Assembly: GCA_023395675.1 (NCBI GenBank)
Contig: JAEWYL010000130.1
Span: 1-28,350, forward strand
Direction of reading: 5' to 3'
Origin: Chloroflexota bacterium
Lineage (GTDB): Bacteria; Chloroflexota; Anaerolineae; Anaerolineales; UBA4823
Length of the DNA: 28,350 bases
Numbering within the stretch: the stretch's first letter is position 1; every line of letters begins with the position of its first letter. The notes beneath the pieces were generated by a model. It made no database searches. It saw only the letters and a list, made by a program, of their open reading frames with translations, and was not told where the DNA came from. Both the position numbers and the translations under genes were made by a program. This document shows positions 7,503 through 15,565 of this stretch, piece after piece.

Positions 7503-7805
7503 GGCGCTGAGCTCTCCATTTCCCCAGAGCAGCTACCGGGATTCGGTCTCAATGCTATGGAACGACTGAACAGAACTGCCGGGCCTGCTCACAGCATAAC
7601 GGAAACAGCTTACTGCTGGAGGAATTAAAGATTACGAATTTCTTACATCCCTCACCAGGCCGTTAGAAACCCATAAGCTTTACGAAAGCTCGGCATAAGG
7701 CCCGGAAGATAGGATAGGCCGTACGTGCAGGCCTGGAGCCAGGCGCCCGCTGCGGCCCCGGCCGGCGCACTATAATCATTGTACCGGATCAGGAGGGAAT
7801 CAGAC
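7503..7805. other. Divergent intergenic region, regulator and lipoprotein
   Basis: About 300 bp between divergent start codons, so it should hold promoters for both sides. A TATAAT at 7771-7776 serves the plus-strand lipoprotein gene (start ~30 bp later), without a clear -35. TTACGAATTTC-TTAC near 7632-7646 has an 11-base direct repeat of TTAC, the spacing OmpR-family regulators use. That is suggestive only. No gene is seen. Confidence 0.4.
7771..7776 (+). promoter_or_regulatory. -10 box for the thioredoxin-like lipoprotein
   Basis: Consensus TATAAT; transcription would start near 7783, about 23 bases before the chosen ATG. The -35 region is GC-rich and does not match the consensus, consistent with an activator-dependent promoter. 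Confidence 0.45.
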
Positions 7806-8660
7806 ATGCGTACGAAATTACTGGCGTTATTCGTTGGATTGACCCTGCTCCTGGCAGCCTGCGCCGGAGGAGGCGAGCAAACAACGCCCGAAATGGATCA
7901 GAACGGGCAGGGGGCAGCGGCCGGGGAGGCGATGCCGGAAGAGGCGCTGCCCGGCACCGGGATGGAAACCCAAGCACCTGGGGAGATGATGGAGGCGGAG
8001 ACCCCCATGGGCGAGGGGGAAATGATGGAAACGGAAGCTCCCATGGATGGGGAGATGATGGAAGAAACGCTCATGGATGAAGGTGAGGAGATGATGGAGG
8101 AAGAGACCCCCATGGGCGAGGGTGAAATGATGGAGACGGAAGCTCCAATGGATGAGGGGATGATGGAAGAAACGCCCATGGACGGTGAAGCTGGAGAAAT
8201 GATGGAGGAAGCCGCCTGGCTCAGCCTGCCGCTTACCAACGCCAGGGACGGCTCCAGTTTTTCGCTCAGCGACTTTCGCGGCCGCGTAGTGCTGGTGGAA
8301 ACCATGGCGGTCTGGTGCTCCAGCTGCCTGAGACAGCAGCGGCAGGTCCTGGAACTGCACGGGCTGCTGGGCGAACGCGAGGATTTCATCTCGGTCGGGC
8401 TGGATGTGGACCCGAACGAGGACCAGACTCAACTGAAGGAGTTCACGGAGGAGCAGGGTTTTGACTGGGTGTATGCCCTGGCGCCCGCTGAAATGACCAA
8501 CCAGCTGGCGGACCTGTACGGCCCGGGCTTTCTCAACCCGCCTTCCACCCCCATGCTGATCATTGACCGCCACGGACAGGTCCATCCCCTGCCGTTCGGG
8601 ATCAAAAGCGCGGCCGACCTGCAGGAAGCCTTACAGTCCTATCTGGACGAAGGGATGTAG
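7806..8660 (+). CDS. Thioredoxin-fold lipoprotein with Met/Glu-rich repeats
   Basis: A 284-residue exported lipoprotein. The signal peptide ends in the lipobox LLAAC (C19). A low-complexity segment (about 60-136) has a 35-residue unit of EMME-ETPMGEGEMMETEAPM type, present twice plus a partial copy. A TlpA/ResA-like domain (about 138-284) has the redox motif C171-S-S-C174 and a cis-proline segment (PPSTPMLII). The ATG at 7806 follows AGGAGGG at 8 bases and begins the signal peptide; the frame is open nine codons earlier but without support. It probably exchanges disulfides outside the membrane, re-reduced by the CcdA-like protein encoded next. The Met-Met-Glu repeats could bind soft metals such as copper or act as an oxidant sink; neither is demonstrated. 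Confidence 0.88.
   Translation: MRTKLLALFVGLTLLLAACAGGGEQTTPEMDQNGQGAAAGEAMPEEALPGTGMETQAPGEMMEAETPMGEGEMMETEAPMDGEMMEETLMDEGEEMMEEETPMGEGEMMETEAPMDEGMMEETPMDGEAGEMMEEAAWLSLPLTNARDGSSFSLSDFRGRVVLVETMAVWCSSCLRQQRQVLELHGLLGEREDFISVGLDVDPNEDQTQLKEFTEEQGFDWVYALAPAEMTNQLADLYGPGFLNPPSTPMLIIDRHGQVHPLPFGIKSAADLQEALQSYLDEGM
7983..8189 (+). repeat. 105-bp tandem repeat coding the Met/Glu-rich segment
   Basis: The unit at 7983-8087 recurs from 8088 with few changes, giving 35-residue protein repeats. Each contains EMME, ETPMGEGEMMETEAPM and MMEET motifs. The repeat stays in frame and keeps Met-Met pairs, which suggests selection on the protein as well as slippage or duplication. Confidence 0.8.
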
Positions 8661-8668
8661 CCGTAGAG

Positions 8669-8698
8669 CCGGGACCGGGCCGCAGGGTCCGGTCCCGG
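8669..8698 (+). repeat. Stem-loop between lipoprotein and ccdA-like gene
   Basis: The 13-bp arms 8669-8681 and 8686-8698 (CCGGGACCGG core, one G-T pair, GCAG loop) fill most of the 56-bp gap. No T-tract follows, so it may tune downstream expression or protect the upstream message rather than terminate it. Confidence 0.6.
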
Positions 8699-8716
8699 TT
8701 CCCATCCTGCGCAGCC

Positions 8717-9394
8717 ATGGACCTCGATACCGCGCTCTCCTCATTTGTGATCGGCCTGCTGGCCACCACCAGCCCCTGCATCCTGCCGCTCTACCCGGGC
8801 TACCTGGCCTATTTGAGCGGCGGCGAGGCGCGCCTGGCCGGCAGCCCGGCGCGCTTCTTCCTGGGTTTTTTCGTGCTTGCGGGGGTGCTGGCGATGATGC
8901 TGGCCCTGGGCGCGCTGATCGCCGCCCTAGGCCTGTCCACCGGGGAGGCGCTTTCCGTGATCATCCCCCTGGCCGACCTGGCCATCATCGGCCTGGGTGT
9001 CTTGCTGCTCCTGGATATCAACCCCTTCAAACGCATGCCGCAGATCCAGGCGCCGCTGCTTTCACACCCCTTCGCCAACGCCTTCCTGTACGGCCTGCTG
9101 TACGGGCCGGTCGCCTTGCCCTGCTCAGGCCCCCTGCTGGTCAGTGTTTTCGCCGTCTCCCTGACCCTCTCCCAGGCGCAGGCCCGGCTGTCGGTCTTCG
9201 CCTGGTTCGGTTTGGGTTTTGGGCTGCCCCTGCTGCTGCTCTCGCTCCTGTCCGGGGCAGCTCAGCGTTGGATCACGCGCGCCATCGCCCGCCATGCCCG
9301 CCTCGTGAACCTTTTGGGCGGCGTGCTGCTGCTCGGGATTGGGCTGTACGACCTGGCTGCCAACTGGAGCCTGATCCGGGCTTATTTCACCTGA
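8717..9394 (+). CDS. ccdA: CcdA/DsbD-type thiol-disulfide membrane protein
   Basis: A 225-residue polytopic membrane protein with six predicted hydrophobic segments, the size of CcdA. It carries the two conserved half-sites TSPCILPLYPGYLAYLSG (C21) and GPVALPCSGPLL (C136), the cysteines that pass reducing power from cytoplasmic thioredoxin across the membrane. It follows the thioredoxin-fold lipoprotein by 56 bp, so the two should form a reductant relay. No good ribosome binding site precedes the ATG, so translation may depend on the upstream gene. It converges on the Mut7-C gene with a 23-bp gap. Its final target (cytochrome c, a cuproprotein or general repair) is not shown by the sequence. 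Confidence 0.87.
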   Translation: MDLDTALSSFVIGLLATTSPCILPLYPGYLAYLSGGEARLAGSPARFFLGFFVLAGVLAMMLALGALIAALGLSTGEALSVIIPLADLAIIGLGVLLLLDINPFKRMPQIQAPLLSHPFANAFLYGLLYGPVALPCSGPLLVSVFAVSLTLSQAQARLSVFAWFGLGFGLPLLLLSLLSGAAQRWITRAIARHARLVNLLGGVLLLGIGLYDLAANWSLIRAYFT

Positions 9395-9417
9395 AGCCCG
9401 GTGCTCCCTGGGATGGT

Positions 9418-10146
9418 TTAGCTGCGACCCGTCTCCACGATCTGCCTCAGCTGGGCCTGCATATGCTCGAAATGCGAGCCTTTCCAGTACAGCCGCCCGC
9501 AGCCGGGACAGAGGTGAAACTCGTCGTAATACCGCCGGGTCAGGGGTTCCAGGCGGTGGAGCACGTCTTCTTTCGTCACCGGCTGCAGCGGGGAATTGCA
9601 GCGCAGGCAGCGCCGGAAGGGTTCCAGCCGCCCGAGCAGGCCGAAGCGTCCCAGCACCTCCCCCAACTGCTCGGGCGGTAATTTCGCCCTCACCCAATAA
9701 CCCTGTTTGACGAGGGTACGCATGAGCAGGCGCTGGTCGCGGGTGAGTAGAACCCTCCCTTCGCGGGCGGAAGTCTCCGCCAGTTCCTGGTCCTGATAAT
9801 CGTTCCGGTAGAGCGTGTCGAAACCTGCCATGCGCAGGTACACCGCCAGCTTCCCCAGGTGGTTGTCGAGCAGGAAGCGAGGGGCGCCGCCCGCGCCCCT
9901 ACCCCGCTCGGCAGGGGCTGGAGGGAATAGCTCGATCCGGTCCCCATCCCGGACCAGGTAAGAAAAGCCCACCTCCCGGCCTTCCGCCAGAATACGCCCC
10001 ACCTCCGGGTGCGGCGCGCCCAGCGCTTCGATCAGGTGTTTCACGGAGGGGTTCCCCTGGAACTGCTGCTCCAGGGGACTGTGGCGGCGCTCAGGCGGCA
10101 AAAAATCATTCAGCTCGGCGTGAAAACGGAATACAGCCCGGCCCAT
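9418..10146 (-). CDS. Mut7-C RNase-domain protein with ubiquitin-like N-terminus
   Basis: A 242-residue protein with two domains. Residues ~5-76 resemble the Mut7-C ubiquitin-like (ThiS/MoaD-type) domain and include VRDGDRIELFPP. Residues ~88-235 are a Mut7-C domain (PF01927), a PIN-like nuclease fold: FLLDNHLGKLAVYLRMAGFD (D94) and VLLTRDQRLL (D137). These are followed by a zinc ribbon, C180-x2-C183 and C213-x2-C216. Family members are presumed RNases with unproven substrates. A TATAAT at 10154-10159 lies only 7 bases before the ATG and there is no ribosome binding site, so the mRNA is probably leaderless. It is cytoplasmic and not obviously in an operon. Confidence 0.85.
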   Translation of the reverse strand: MGRAVFRFHAELNDFLPPERRHSPLEQQFQGNPSVKHLIEALGAPHPEVGRILAEGREVGFSYLVRDGDRIELFPPAPAERGRGAGGAPRFLLDNHLGKLAVYLRMAGFDTLYRNDYQDQELAETSAREGRVLLTRDQRLLMRTLVKQGYWVRAKLPPEQLGEVLGRFGLLGRLEPFRRCLRCNSPLQPVTKEDVLHRLEPLTRRYYDEFHLCPGCGRLYWKGSHFEHMQAQLRQIVETGRS

Positions 10147-10153
10147 GGCCGCG

Positions 10154-10159
10154 ATTATA
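10154..10159 (-). promoter_or_regulatory. -10 box giving a likely leaderless Mut7-C mRNA
   Basis: On the minus strand TATAAT is followed after 7 bases by the ATG. The expected start of transcription therefore falls at or next to the start codon. Confidence 0.5.
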
Positions 10160-10205
10160 GCCGAGAATCAAAACAGGGGGCTGCCCCCAAACAGCCCTCA
10201 GAAGC

Positions 10206-10266
10206 GCAGTCAGCGCAATATGAGAAGGGCGAGCCGAGCTCTACCCCCACATATTGCGCCAACTGC
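10206..10266. repeat. 17-bp inverted repeat between Mut7-C and DUF4342 genes
   Basis: The arms 10206-10222 and 10250-10266 share GCAGT and GCGCAATATG as complements, with two mismatches and a 27-nt spacer. The flanks carry further short GC palindromes (GGGGGCTGCCCCC near 10177; CCCCA/TGGGG near 10293-10308). It lies in a 171-bp gap, behind the minus-strand DUF4342 gene. Termination is possible but there is no T-tract. Confidence 0.5.
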
Positions 10267-10317
10267 ATCTTGCGCCAGACTGTTCGGACAGCCCCCACGA
10301 TCATGGGGCAGCCGGAC

Positions 10318-10626
10318 TTATACCGCCGGGGGCTCCTCAGGCGGTTTCTCGCCGGCCGGCGCGCCAGGAACCGGAGTTACCTTCTCGACCACAATGGTGA
10401 GATTGGCTGCCAGGGCGGCGATCGCGCCAATGGCGGCCCAGACCGGCAGCAGCAGCGCGCCGACCACGCCCACCGTGAGGGGAATCTCGATCAGGGTTTT
10501 CCCCTCCTCATTTTTGATCACCAGGCGGCGGATGTTGCCTTCATGCAGCAGTTCTTTAATCTTGGAGACCAGGGCATCCCCGCTGACCTGGAACTCCTCA
10601 TGTTTGACCTTGGCTTCTTCGCTCAT
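10318..10626 (-). CDS. DUF4342 domain protein
   Basis: A 102-residue protein of the DUF4342 type. The N-terminal helical part (about 1-45) contains FQVSGDALVSKIKELLHEGN and RRLVIKNEEGKTLIEIPLT. A hydrophobic segment (about 50-82) follows, then a Pro/Glu-rich tail. Family members are small proteins fused or related to UBA-like helical bundles, with no known function. The single hydrophobic hairpin suggests membrane association. The ATG is preceded by AAGGAGGT at 7 bases, a very strong site that suggests high expression. It stands alone between the helicase and Mut7-C genes. Confidence 0.8.
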   Translation of the reverse strand: MSEEAKVKHEEFQVSGDALVSKIKELLHEGNIRRLVIKNEEGKTLIEIPLTVGVVGALLLPVWAAIGAIAALAANLTIVVEKVTPVPGAPAGEKPPEEPPAV

Positions 10627-10794
10627 GGGTTGTACCTCCTTACGGACTTACACTTTCAGACGGCGAAACTAGCCCGCGCGAGACAGGCGCCAGGCCTGCT
10701 CCCGCTCACCGGCTTCAAAGTTCTTTCCTGTATACATACGCAGGGGGCGGCGGCTGGTCGCGGGCGGAATGCCCGGAGCGAGCCGGGCCCTGCC

Positions 10795-13011
10795 TCAGCG
10801 AGGCCAGTATTTTGCCAGGGCCTCCAGGGCGGCGGCGGGCAGGGTATCCCCTCTGCGCCCGGTGTTCCAGGTCACAATCAGCTCCCTGCGGGCGCGGGTG
10901 AGGCCCACGTAGAGCAGGCGCAGGCGCTCGCGCACGTAATCCAGCCGGGCCCGGTACGTGGCCTCTCCTTCCACATAACTTCCGCCCTGCAGCGCCTCCT
11001 GCACCTGGGCCAGGGCCTCGGCCTCCAGATTCAGGTCCCCGCGCACGAACCATTTCTCAGCCACGTACTCCTCGCCCGGCAGCCCGGCCGGAAAATCATA
11101 CCCGCCCACCGACATCAGGTAGACCCGGTCCCATTCCAGGCCCTTGGCCTTGTGGATGGTGGACACCACCGGGCGGCCTTTGTAGCGCTCGGGGTCGAAA
11201 CCGGTGTCTTCCTCGGTAAAGCCCAGGAAGCGGCGCTCGTTGCGGGCGATGGAGATCAGCTCCTGGGTCAGCTCCGGCAGGCGCCAGTCGGGATGCTCCT
11301 CCCGGGCGCTGCGCAGGAGCAAAGCCAGTTTATGGGCCAGGGCCAGTTCCTGGGGCTCCTGCAGCAGGTCCTGGGCCAGGGTGAGCAGGATCTGATCGAC
11401 CGGCAGGGGCAAAGCGGCCTGCCAGCGGCGCACCAGTTCCCGGAACTCCGCCAGCTGTTCGTAAGCCGCCGGGTCGGTCTCCATCAACCCGCTCTCGAGC
11501 AGCCAGTCCTGCTCCGGGACGGGCCAGAGAAAATCCTCCACCTGCCCGATCCGGCGCAGCATCTCGGCGCTGTTCTCCATCCGCACCCGCACGGCCTCAT
11601 CCTGGCGGTCGGCGCGCCGCCAGACTTTGTAGACCGTCGAGAGCCGGGCCGAGGAACCCGGTTCGGACAGGTAGCGCAGCAAATTGCCCAGCACCCCGGC
11701 CGAAAAGCGAGTAGAGCTGGTGCTGCGCAGCAGGCTGTCCACCACGTCCAGGCCGCGCCGGCGCAGCTCGTCCACCAGCTCGAAGCCCAGGGCGTTGCGC
11801 GGCGCCAGCACGGCCGCCGTCTCATCCGGGTGCTCGGGCAGCCAGCGCTCCAGGGAGTCCGCGATGGAGGCGATCTCCTCCTGCGGGCTGAGTTTCTGCA
11901 GCACCAGGCGCACCCCGGCCGGGTCGTCCGCAGGGTTGGGCTGCGGGTCTCCCGGCAGGGTAGGTTCGATATAGGGCGGGGCCTGGAGCGCGTCCCGCAC
12001 CTCCGGCAGGGGGTGCGCGTTCTGGGCCCACTCCACCAGGGAGTTCGCCAGGTACATGATGCTGGCCGAGGATCGGCCCGAACGGGAGAGCTCCCGCCGG
12101 GTCACGCCGGGCTTCTGCAGGAACTGGCGCAGGTAGCGCGGATCGGCGGTGGTGAAGGTGGAATAAATAGCCTGGTTAGGGTCCCCGGCCCGCACCCAGC
12201 TGCCGGACGGGCCGGAGAGGGTGCTCAGGATCTCCTCCTGGAGCCGGCTGCTGTCCTGGGCCTCGTCTTCGAGGATATAAGGCCAGCGGTAGCGCAGGCG
12301 TTCCAGATAGACCGGGTCGGCGCGCAGCGCCTCCAGGGCCAGGCGAATGAGGTCGTCGAAGTCCACCGCGCCGCGATAGGCCAGGGCGCGCTGGTACTCG
12401 CCGTAGATCTCCGCCGCCATCGCACCCAGAGGCAGAGGAAGCGCGGCTGCCGCCAGGCGCTGGCGCAGCTCATCCGGGGTGAGCTGCTGATCTTTGGCGA
12501 AGCGGACGGCGCTGAGGGCAATATCTTTCACCAGCTCTACCAGCGCGCCCTGCCGCAGGCCCTCTCTGCGGCCTTCGTCCAGGTCCTCGAGCAGGTATTC
12601 ATCCAGCGCGAAGGGATTGCGCTCCAGCCAGGCCTGGGCCGCCTCGTCCCGGATGGAGTCCGCCTCCCGTTCGTCGAGGATGGCAAAGTTCTCCTCCAGG
12701 CCCGCCAGATACGGGCGCTCGCGGACGATATCGTGAGCCAGACCGTGCAGGGTGCGGACCCGGTAGCCGGCGAAGGGGGTCAGCTGGCGTTCCCTCACCA
12801 TGGCGCTCACCCGGCTGTAAAAAACGTCCACCGCCGAGTTGACCAGTGTCACCACCAGGACCTCCTGGCCCTCGCCCAGGTCCCCGCGCGAGATGATCTC
12901 CGCCGCCAGGAGCGAGAGGGTCCAGGTCTTGCCGCTGCCCGGCACCGCGGCAATGCCCATCCGCCCGCGCCGGTATTGTAAGATTTCCTGCTGCTCCGGT
13001 CGTAGATTCAT
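10795..13011 (-). CDS. UvrD/PcrA-type superfamily 1 DNA helicase
   Basis: A 738-residue SF1A helicase. Motif I is AAVPGSGKTW (K28), motif II is ILEDEAQDSSRLQEE (~255), and the motif V region is STIHKAKGLEWDRVYLMS. Motif VI is LRLLYVGLTRARRELIV (~698-714). The core motifs are intact, so it should be an active ATP-dependent 3'-5' translocase. There is no C-terminal RecB-type nuclease domain. The ATG at 13011 has AGGAAA shortly upstream. It follows the helicase-fold gene at 13159-15336 on the same strand after 147 bp, and the pair recalls AddA/AddB or other two-subunit repair helicases. Its closest relatives in Chloroflexota are annotated only as UvrD-like helicases. A role in recombinational repair is inference. 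Confidence 0.88.
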   Translation of the reverse strand: MNLRPEQQEILQYRRGRMGIAAVPGSGKTWTLSLLAAEIISRGDLGEGQEVLVVTLVNSAVDVFYSRVSAMVRERQLTPFAGYRVRTLHGLAHDIVRERPYLAGLEENFAILDEREADSIRDEAAQAWLERNPFALDEYLLEDLDEGRREGLRQGALVELVKDIALSAVRFAKDQQLTPDELRQRLAAAALPLPLGAMAAEIYGEYQRALAYRGAVDFDDLIRLALEALRADPVYLERLRYRWPYILEDEAQDSSRLQEEILSTLSGPSGSWVRAGDPNQAIYSTFTTADPRYLRQFLQKPGVTRRELSRSGRSSASIMYLANSLVEWAQNAHPLPEVRDALQAPPYIEPTLPGDPQPNPADDPAGVRLVLQKLSPQEEIASIADSLERWLPEHPDETAAVLAPRNALGFELVDELRRRGLDVVDSLLRSTSSTRFSAGVLGNLLRYLSEPGSSARLSTVYKVWRRADRQDEAVRVRMENSAEMLRRIGQVEDFLWPVPEQDWLLESGLMETDPAAYEQLAEFRELVRRWQAALPLPVDQILLTLAQDLLQEPQELALAHKLALLLRSAREEHPDWRLPELTQELISIARNERRFLGFTEEDTGFDPERYKGRPVVSTIHKAKGLEWDRVYLMSVGGYDFPAGLPGEEYVAEKWFVRGDLNLEAEALAQVQEALQGGSYVEGEATYRARLDYVRERLRLLYVGLTRARRELIVTWNTGRRGDTLPAAALEALAKYWPR

Positions 13012-13033
13012 GGTTTTCCTGGGAAAGAAGGCT

Positions 13034-13072
13034 GGTATATGGGCGGGCGGCGTTGACGCCCGCTCATATACC
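13034..13072. repeat. 16-bp hairpin between the two helicase genes
   Basis: The arms 13034-13049 and 13057-13072 pair fully with one G-T, around a 7-nt GCGTTGA loop. It lies just upstream of the start of the second gene of the pair on the minus strand, with no T-tract. It could limit read-through or shield the transcript. Confidence 0.65.
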
Positions 13073-13158
13073 CAATGCCTCGAATGCCGGGCCTGGCTTT
13101 CGACTTTGAGAAAACCACAGGTCGAAGACTGATCACCTCTGGCCCCCGTATCTCCCCG

Positions 13159-15336
13159 CTACCCGCCTGGAGAGTCGCGCTGGATTTCTCCCGCCGGCTC
13201 GCCCGGCTGGCTCAGGATGCGCTCGTACGCCCTCAGCAGCATCCCCCGCTGCTCGTAGCCCTGCTCGCTCAGCTCGCTGTATCCGAGAAATACACGCTCC
13301 CGGCAGCGGCGGATCAGCCCCGCCGCCAGGCGGTAAAGGGTTTCCTGGGCCGCCTCGTACTCCTCCACGTCCGTCCACACCCGCCCGGCGGGCCAGTGGC
13401 GGCTGAGCACGTACGGGTGCCCGAGCGGCTGTTCCGGGCGGTCGTACCAGGCGGGGCTGCCCGCATTGAGCCAGAACTGGACCGTCACAGCCCGGTTGGT
13501 GGAAAGGAAAGTTGCCACGGGGGCCAGCAGGACGGCCCCCTCCGGTTGGGCCTGCCAGCTCCGCAGGTAGCTGGCGGCCATCAGGCCCTCCTGCACGCTG
13601 GCGGCAAACTCCTGTCCCAGGCTCCGGCCGCCCTGCGCCTCCCAGCCCCCAACCGCCCGGGCGAAATTCCGGGCTGAATCGATCAGGTTGGCAGCCATCT
13701 CTTCCGCGGTCTCATTCTCAGAAAAACCGTACCCCGGCTGAGAGAGCAGCTCTGTATAGATGCGCATCACAAAGCGGTCGAACGCCTCCTCCGGCTCCTG
13801 GCGGTACTCCTCCAGCCAGAGGCGCAGGCCCTCGTAGCGCTCGCCCAACTCAGGGGTGATGCGGGCCTGCACGGGCTCACGCAGCCGGTCGAATCCGGTC
13901 AGGTACGGCTCCCCCTCCCGCACGCGGTAGACGATCTCCGCCAGGAGGCCGGCCCGCACCGGGTCCATACCCTGGATCGCCTGCACCAGGGCGGCACGCA
14001 GGTCCGCCTGGGCCGGCGGGCTGCCCCAACCCGGGTGCGCCAGGGCCGCCAGGGTGAGCAGGCACTGCACCGGGGCTTCATCCCGCAGCGGGCGGGAAGG
14101 ACGGTGGGAGCGCAGGACCACTCCCCGGCTGCGCAGGCGCTGTTCCAGCGCAAAGCGCAGCGTGTCGGAGACGTAAGGCGCCAGGATGGCGATTTCGGCC
14201 GGCGGCAGGCCCTGCGCGTGGACCAGCTCTGCCGCCTCCTCTGCCACCCAATCCAGCATCTGCGGATACAGGCGGTAGGCTGCCAGCCGGACCCGCAGCT
14301 CTCCCTCCTGCTCCAGGCGGGCCTCCGGGCGGGTCTGCGTGCGGCTCAGAGCCCGCCCCAGGAGCGGGATCCAGGCCTCCAATTCGGGTGGGGTCACAAA
14401 AGAGCGTTCAAATGCCGCCTGCTCCTGGCAGCGCTCTTTCAGCCGGTAAGCGGTCACCGGGTCGGCAGCCAGGATGGTGCGGTAGCCGCCTTCCCAGTCG
14501 TAGATCAGCAGGGCCGAGGCGCAGTCGGGCAGCCAGGCATAGAGCAGGTCGTGCAGCGCGGGCGTGCCCTCTTCCAGATTGTCGGCGATCAGGTGGCGGT
14601 AGGTGTCCAGCAGCCAGCTGCGGCAGGCGGGCAGGCGCCACAGGTGGCGGGTGAATACTTCGATCTGCAGGGAAAAATCCAGCAGGTTGTGTTCCAGGCA
14701 GTAGGTCCGAAAACGGGAGGCGCATTCCTGCAGGTCGCTGTACATGCGCTCGCGGCCTTTGGCCCCGGTCCAGGCTGAACGCAGCCGCTCTCCGATCTCG
14801 GTATGCGGGAAGCCGACGCTGGCGGCGCGGTTTAAATTGTTCAAAATCTGGCTGTAAAGACCCCGCCGCTCCAGGGTAACCGGGCTGAAATAGCCCTCCT
14901 CCAGCAGGGGGGCGATCACCCGGGCGAGGAAGTACTGGGCGGTCTCGACGTTGAGGAACACCGGCGGGCGGTCGGGGGCGGCAAAACCGGCCTCGGAGGC
15001 CGCCAGCAGCCAGAACTTCTCGATGGCGCGCTGGGCCAGCCCTGCCAGGGTCAGCGCCTGGACGGCCTCGCCGGGCCCGTTCTGAGGTTCCGGGTCGTTC
15101 TCCAGGCCCGCCTCGAAGCGCGCCGGCAGGTAGGGATTGGCATAGACGCGCTGCGGGACCAGGAGCAGAATATCGCCCGCAGGGACGCCCTGATCCAGCA
15201 GAAAACGCAGCCGCTCGCGCCCGCAGGTGGTCTTGCCGGCGCCGGCAGGGCCTTCCAGAAAAATCCTGGCATCCAGGGGGCGAGCGGCGAGAGCCTGCTG
15301 CGCGGGAGTGAGCGAGACGGAGGGATCGGGTAGCAT
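13159..15336 (-). CDS. AddB/UvrD-like P-loop protein, degenerate motif II
   Basis: A 725-residue protein with a strong Walker A at the N-terminus (EGPAGAGKTTCGRERLRF, K35). Later helicase-like segments include DILLLVPQRVYANPYL and, at the C-terminus, RVFLGYSELSEQGYEQRG, in the place of motif VI. The motif II position reads HLIADNLEEGTPALHDLLYAW (252-256), so the usual Asp-Glu becomes Asp-Asn. No PD-(D/E)XK nuclease motif or four-cysteine iron-sulfur pattern is visible. It resembles AddB/RexB-like partners, which keep a P-loop but are not motor helicases. It is encoded upstream of an intact UvrD helicase. A candidate TTGATC/TAGATT promoter lies ~125 bp upstream. The ATG lacks a close ribosome binding site, so the start is uncertain. 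Confidence 0.7.
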   Translation of the reverse strand: MLPDPSVSLTPAQQALAARPLDARIFLEGPAGAGKTTCGRERLRFLLDQGVPAGDILLLVPQRVYANPYLPARFEAGLENDPEPQNGPGEAVQALTLAGLAQRAIEKFWLLAASEAGFAAPDRPPVFLNVETAQYFLARVIAPLLEEGYFSPVTLERRGLYSQILNNLNRAASVGFPHTEIGERLRSAWTGAKGRERMYSDLQECASRFRTYCLEHNLLDFSLQIEVFTRHLWRLPACRSWLLDTYRHLIADNLEEGTPALHDLLYAWLPDCASALLIYDWEGGYRTILAADPVTAYRLKERCQEQAAFERSFVTPPELEAWIPLLGRALSRTQTRPEARLEQEGELRVRLAAYRLYPQMLDWVAEEAAELVHAQGLPPAEIAILAPYVSDTLRFALEQRLRSRGVVLRSHRPSRPLRDEAPVQCLLTLAALAHPGWGSPPAQADLRAALVQAIQGMDPVRAGLLAEIVYRVREGEPYLTGFDRLREPVQARITPELGERYEGLRLWLEEYRQEPEEAFDRFVMRIYTELLSQPGYGFSENETAEEMAANLIDSARNFARAVGGWEAQGGRSLGQEFAASVQEGLMAASYLRSWQAQPEGAVLLAPVATFLSTNRAVTVQFWLNAGSPAWYDRPEQPLGHPYVLSRHWPAGRVWTDVEEYEAAQETLYRLAAGLIRRCRERVFLGYSELSEQGYEQRGMLLRAYERILSQPGEPAGEIQRDSPGG

Positions 15337-15467
15337 GAGCCGGATGATTTCTCCCCCGAACCAAAGCGGATCGATCCGAACCGGCAGGGCCCAGCGGCAC
15401 GGCAGAACCGTCCCGTTGGATAACCGCCTGATTTTCCGGACCGGTTAAGGCTTTCCGGCTCTATTCT

Positions 15468-15496
15468 AATCTAAGAACCTGTCCTGCATAGATCAA
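15468..15496 (-). promoter_or_regulatory. Candidate promoter for the helicase pair
   Basis: On the minus strand TTGATC (15491-15496) and TAGATT (15468-15473) are 17 bp apart. Transcription would start near 15461, about 125 bases before the gene at 15336. It overlaps the nested inverted repeats at 15478-15558. Confidence 0.4.
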
Positions 15497-15558
15497 CTTT
15501 GGTGGTTGGGCCGGGCCGCGGAGCGGCTTACCTGAACACCCAAGTTGTTTCGGACAGG
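15478..15558. repeat. Nested inverted repeats, possible folded RNA
   Basis: The outer arms CCTGTCC/GGACAGG (15478-15484, 15552-15558), middle arms CAACTT/AAGTTG (15494-15499, 15542-15547) and an inner GCCGC/GCGGC stack in order. They give an 81-nt multi-helix fold just past the end of the motility-protein gene. It may terminate or stabilise that transcript. Confidence 0.45.
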
Positions 15559-15565
15559 AGCTGAA

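Noticed and set aside
15537..15547. ACCCAAGTTG, shared with the IS982 terminal repeat
   Set aside because: Only 10 bases match, no transposase remnant is nearby, and the sequence takes part in a local nested repeat instead.
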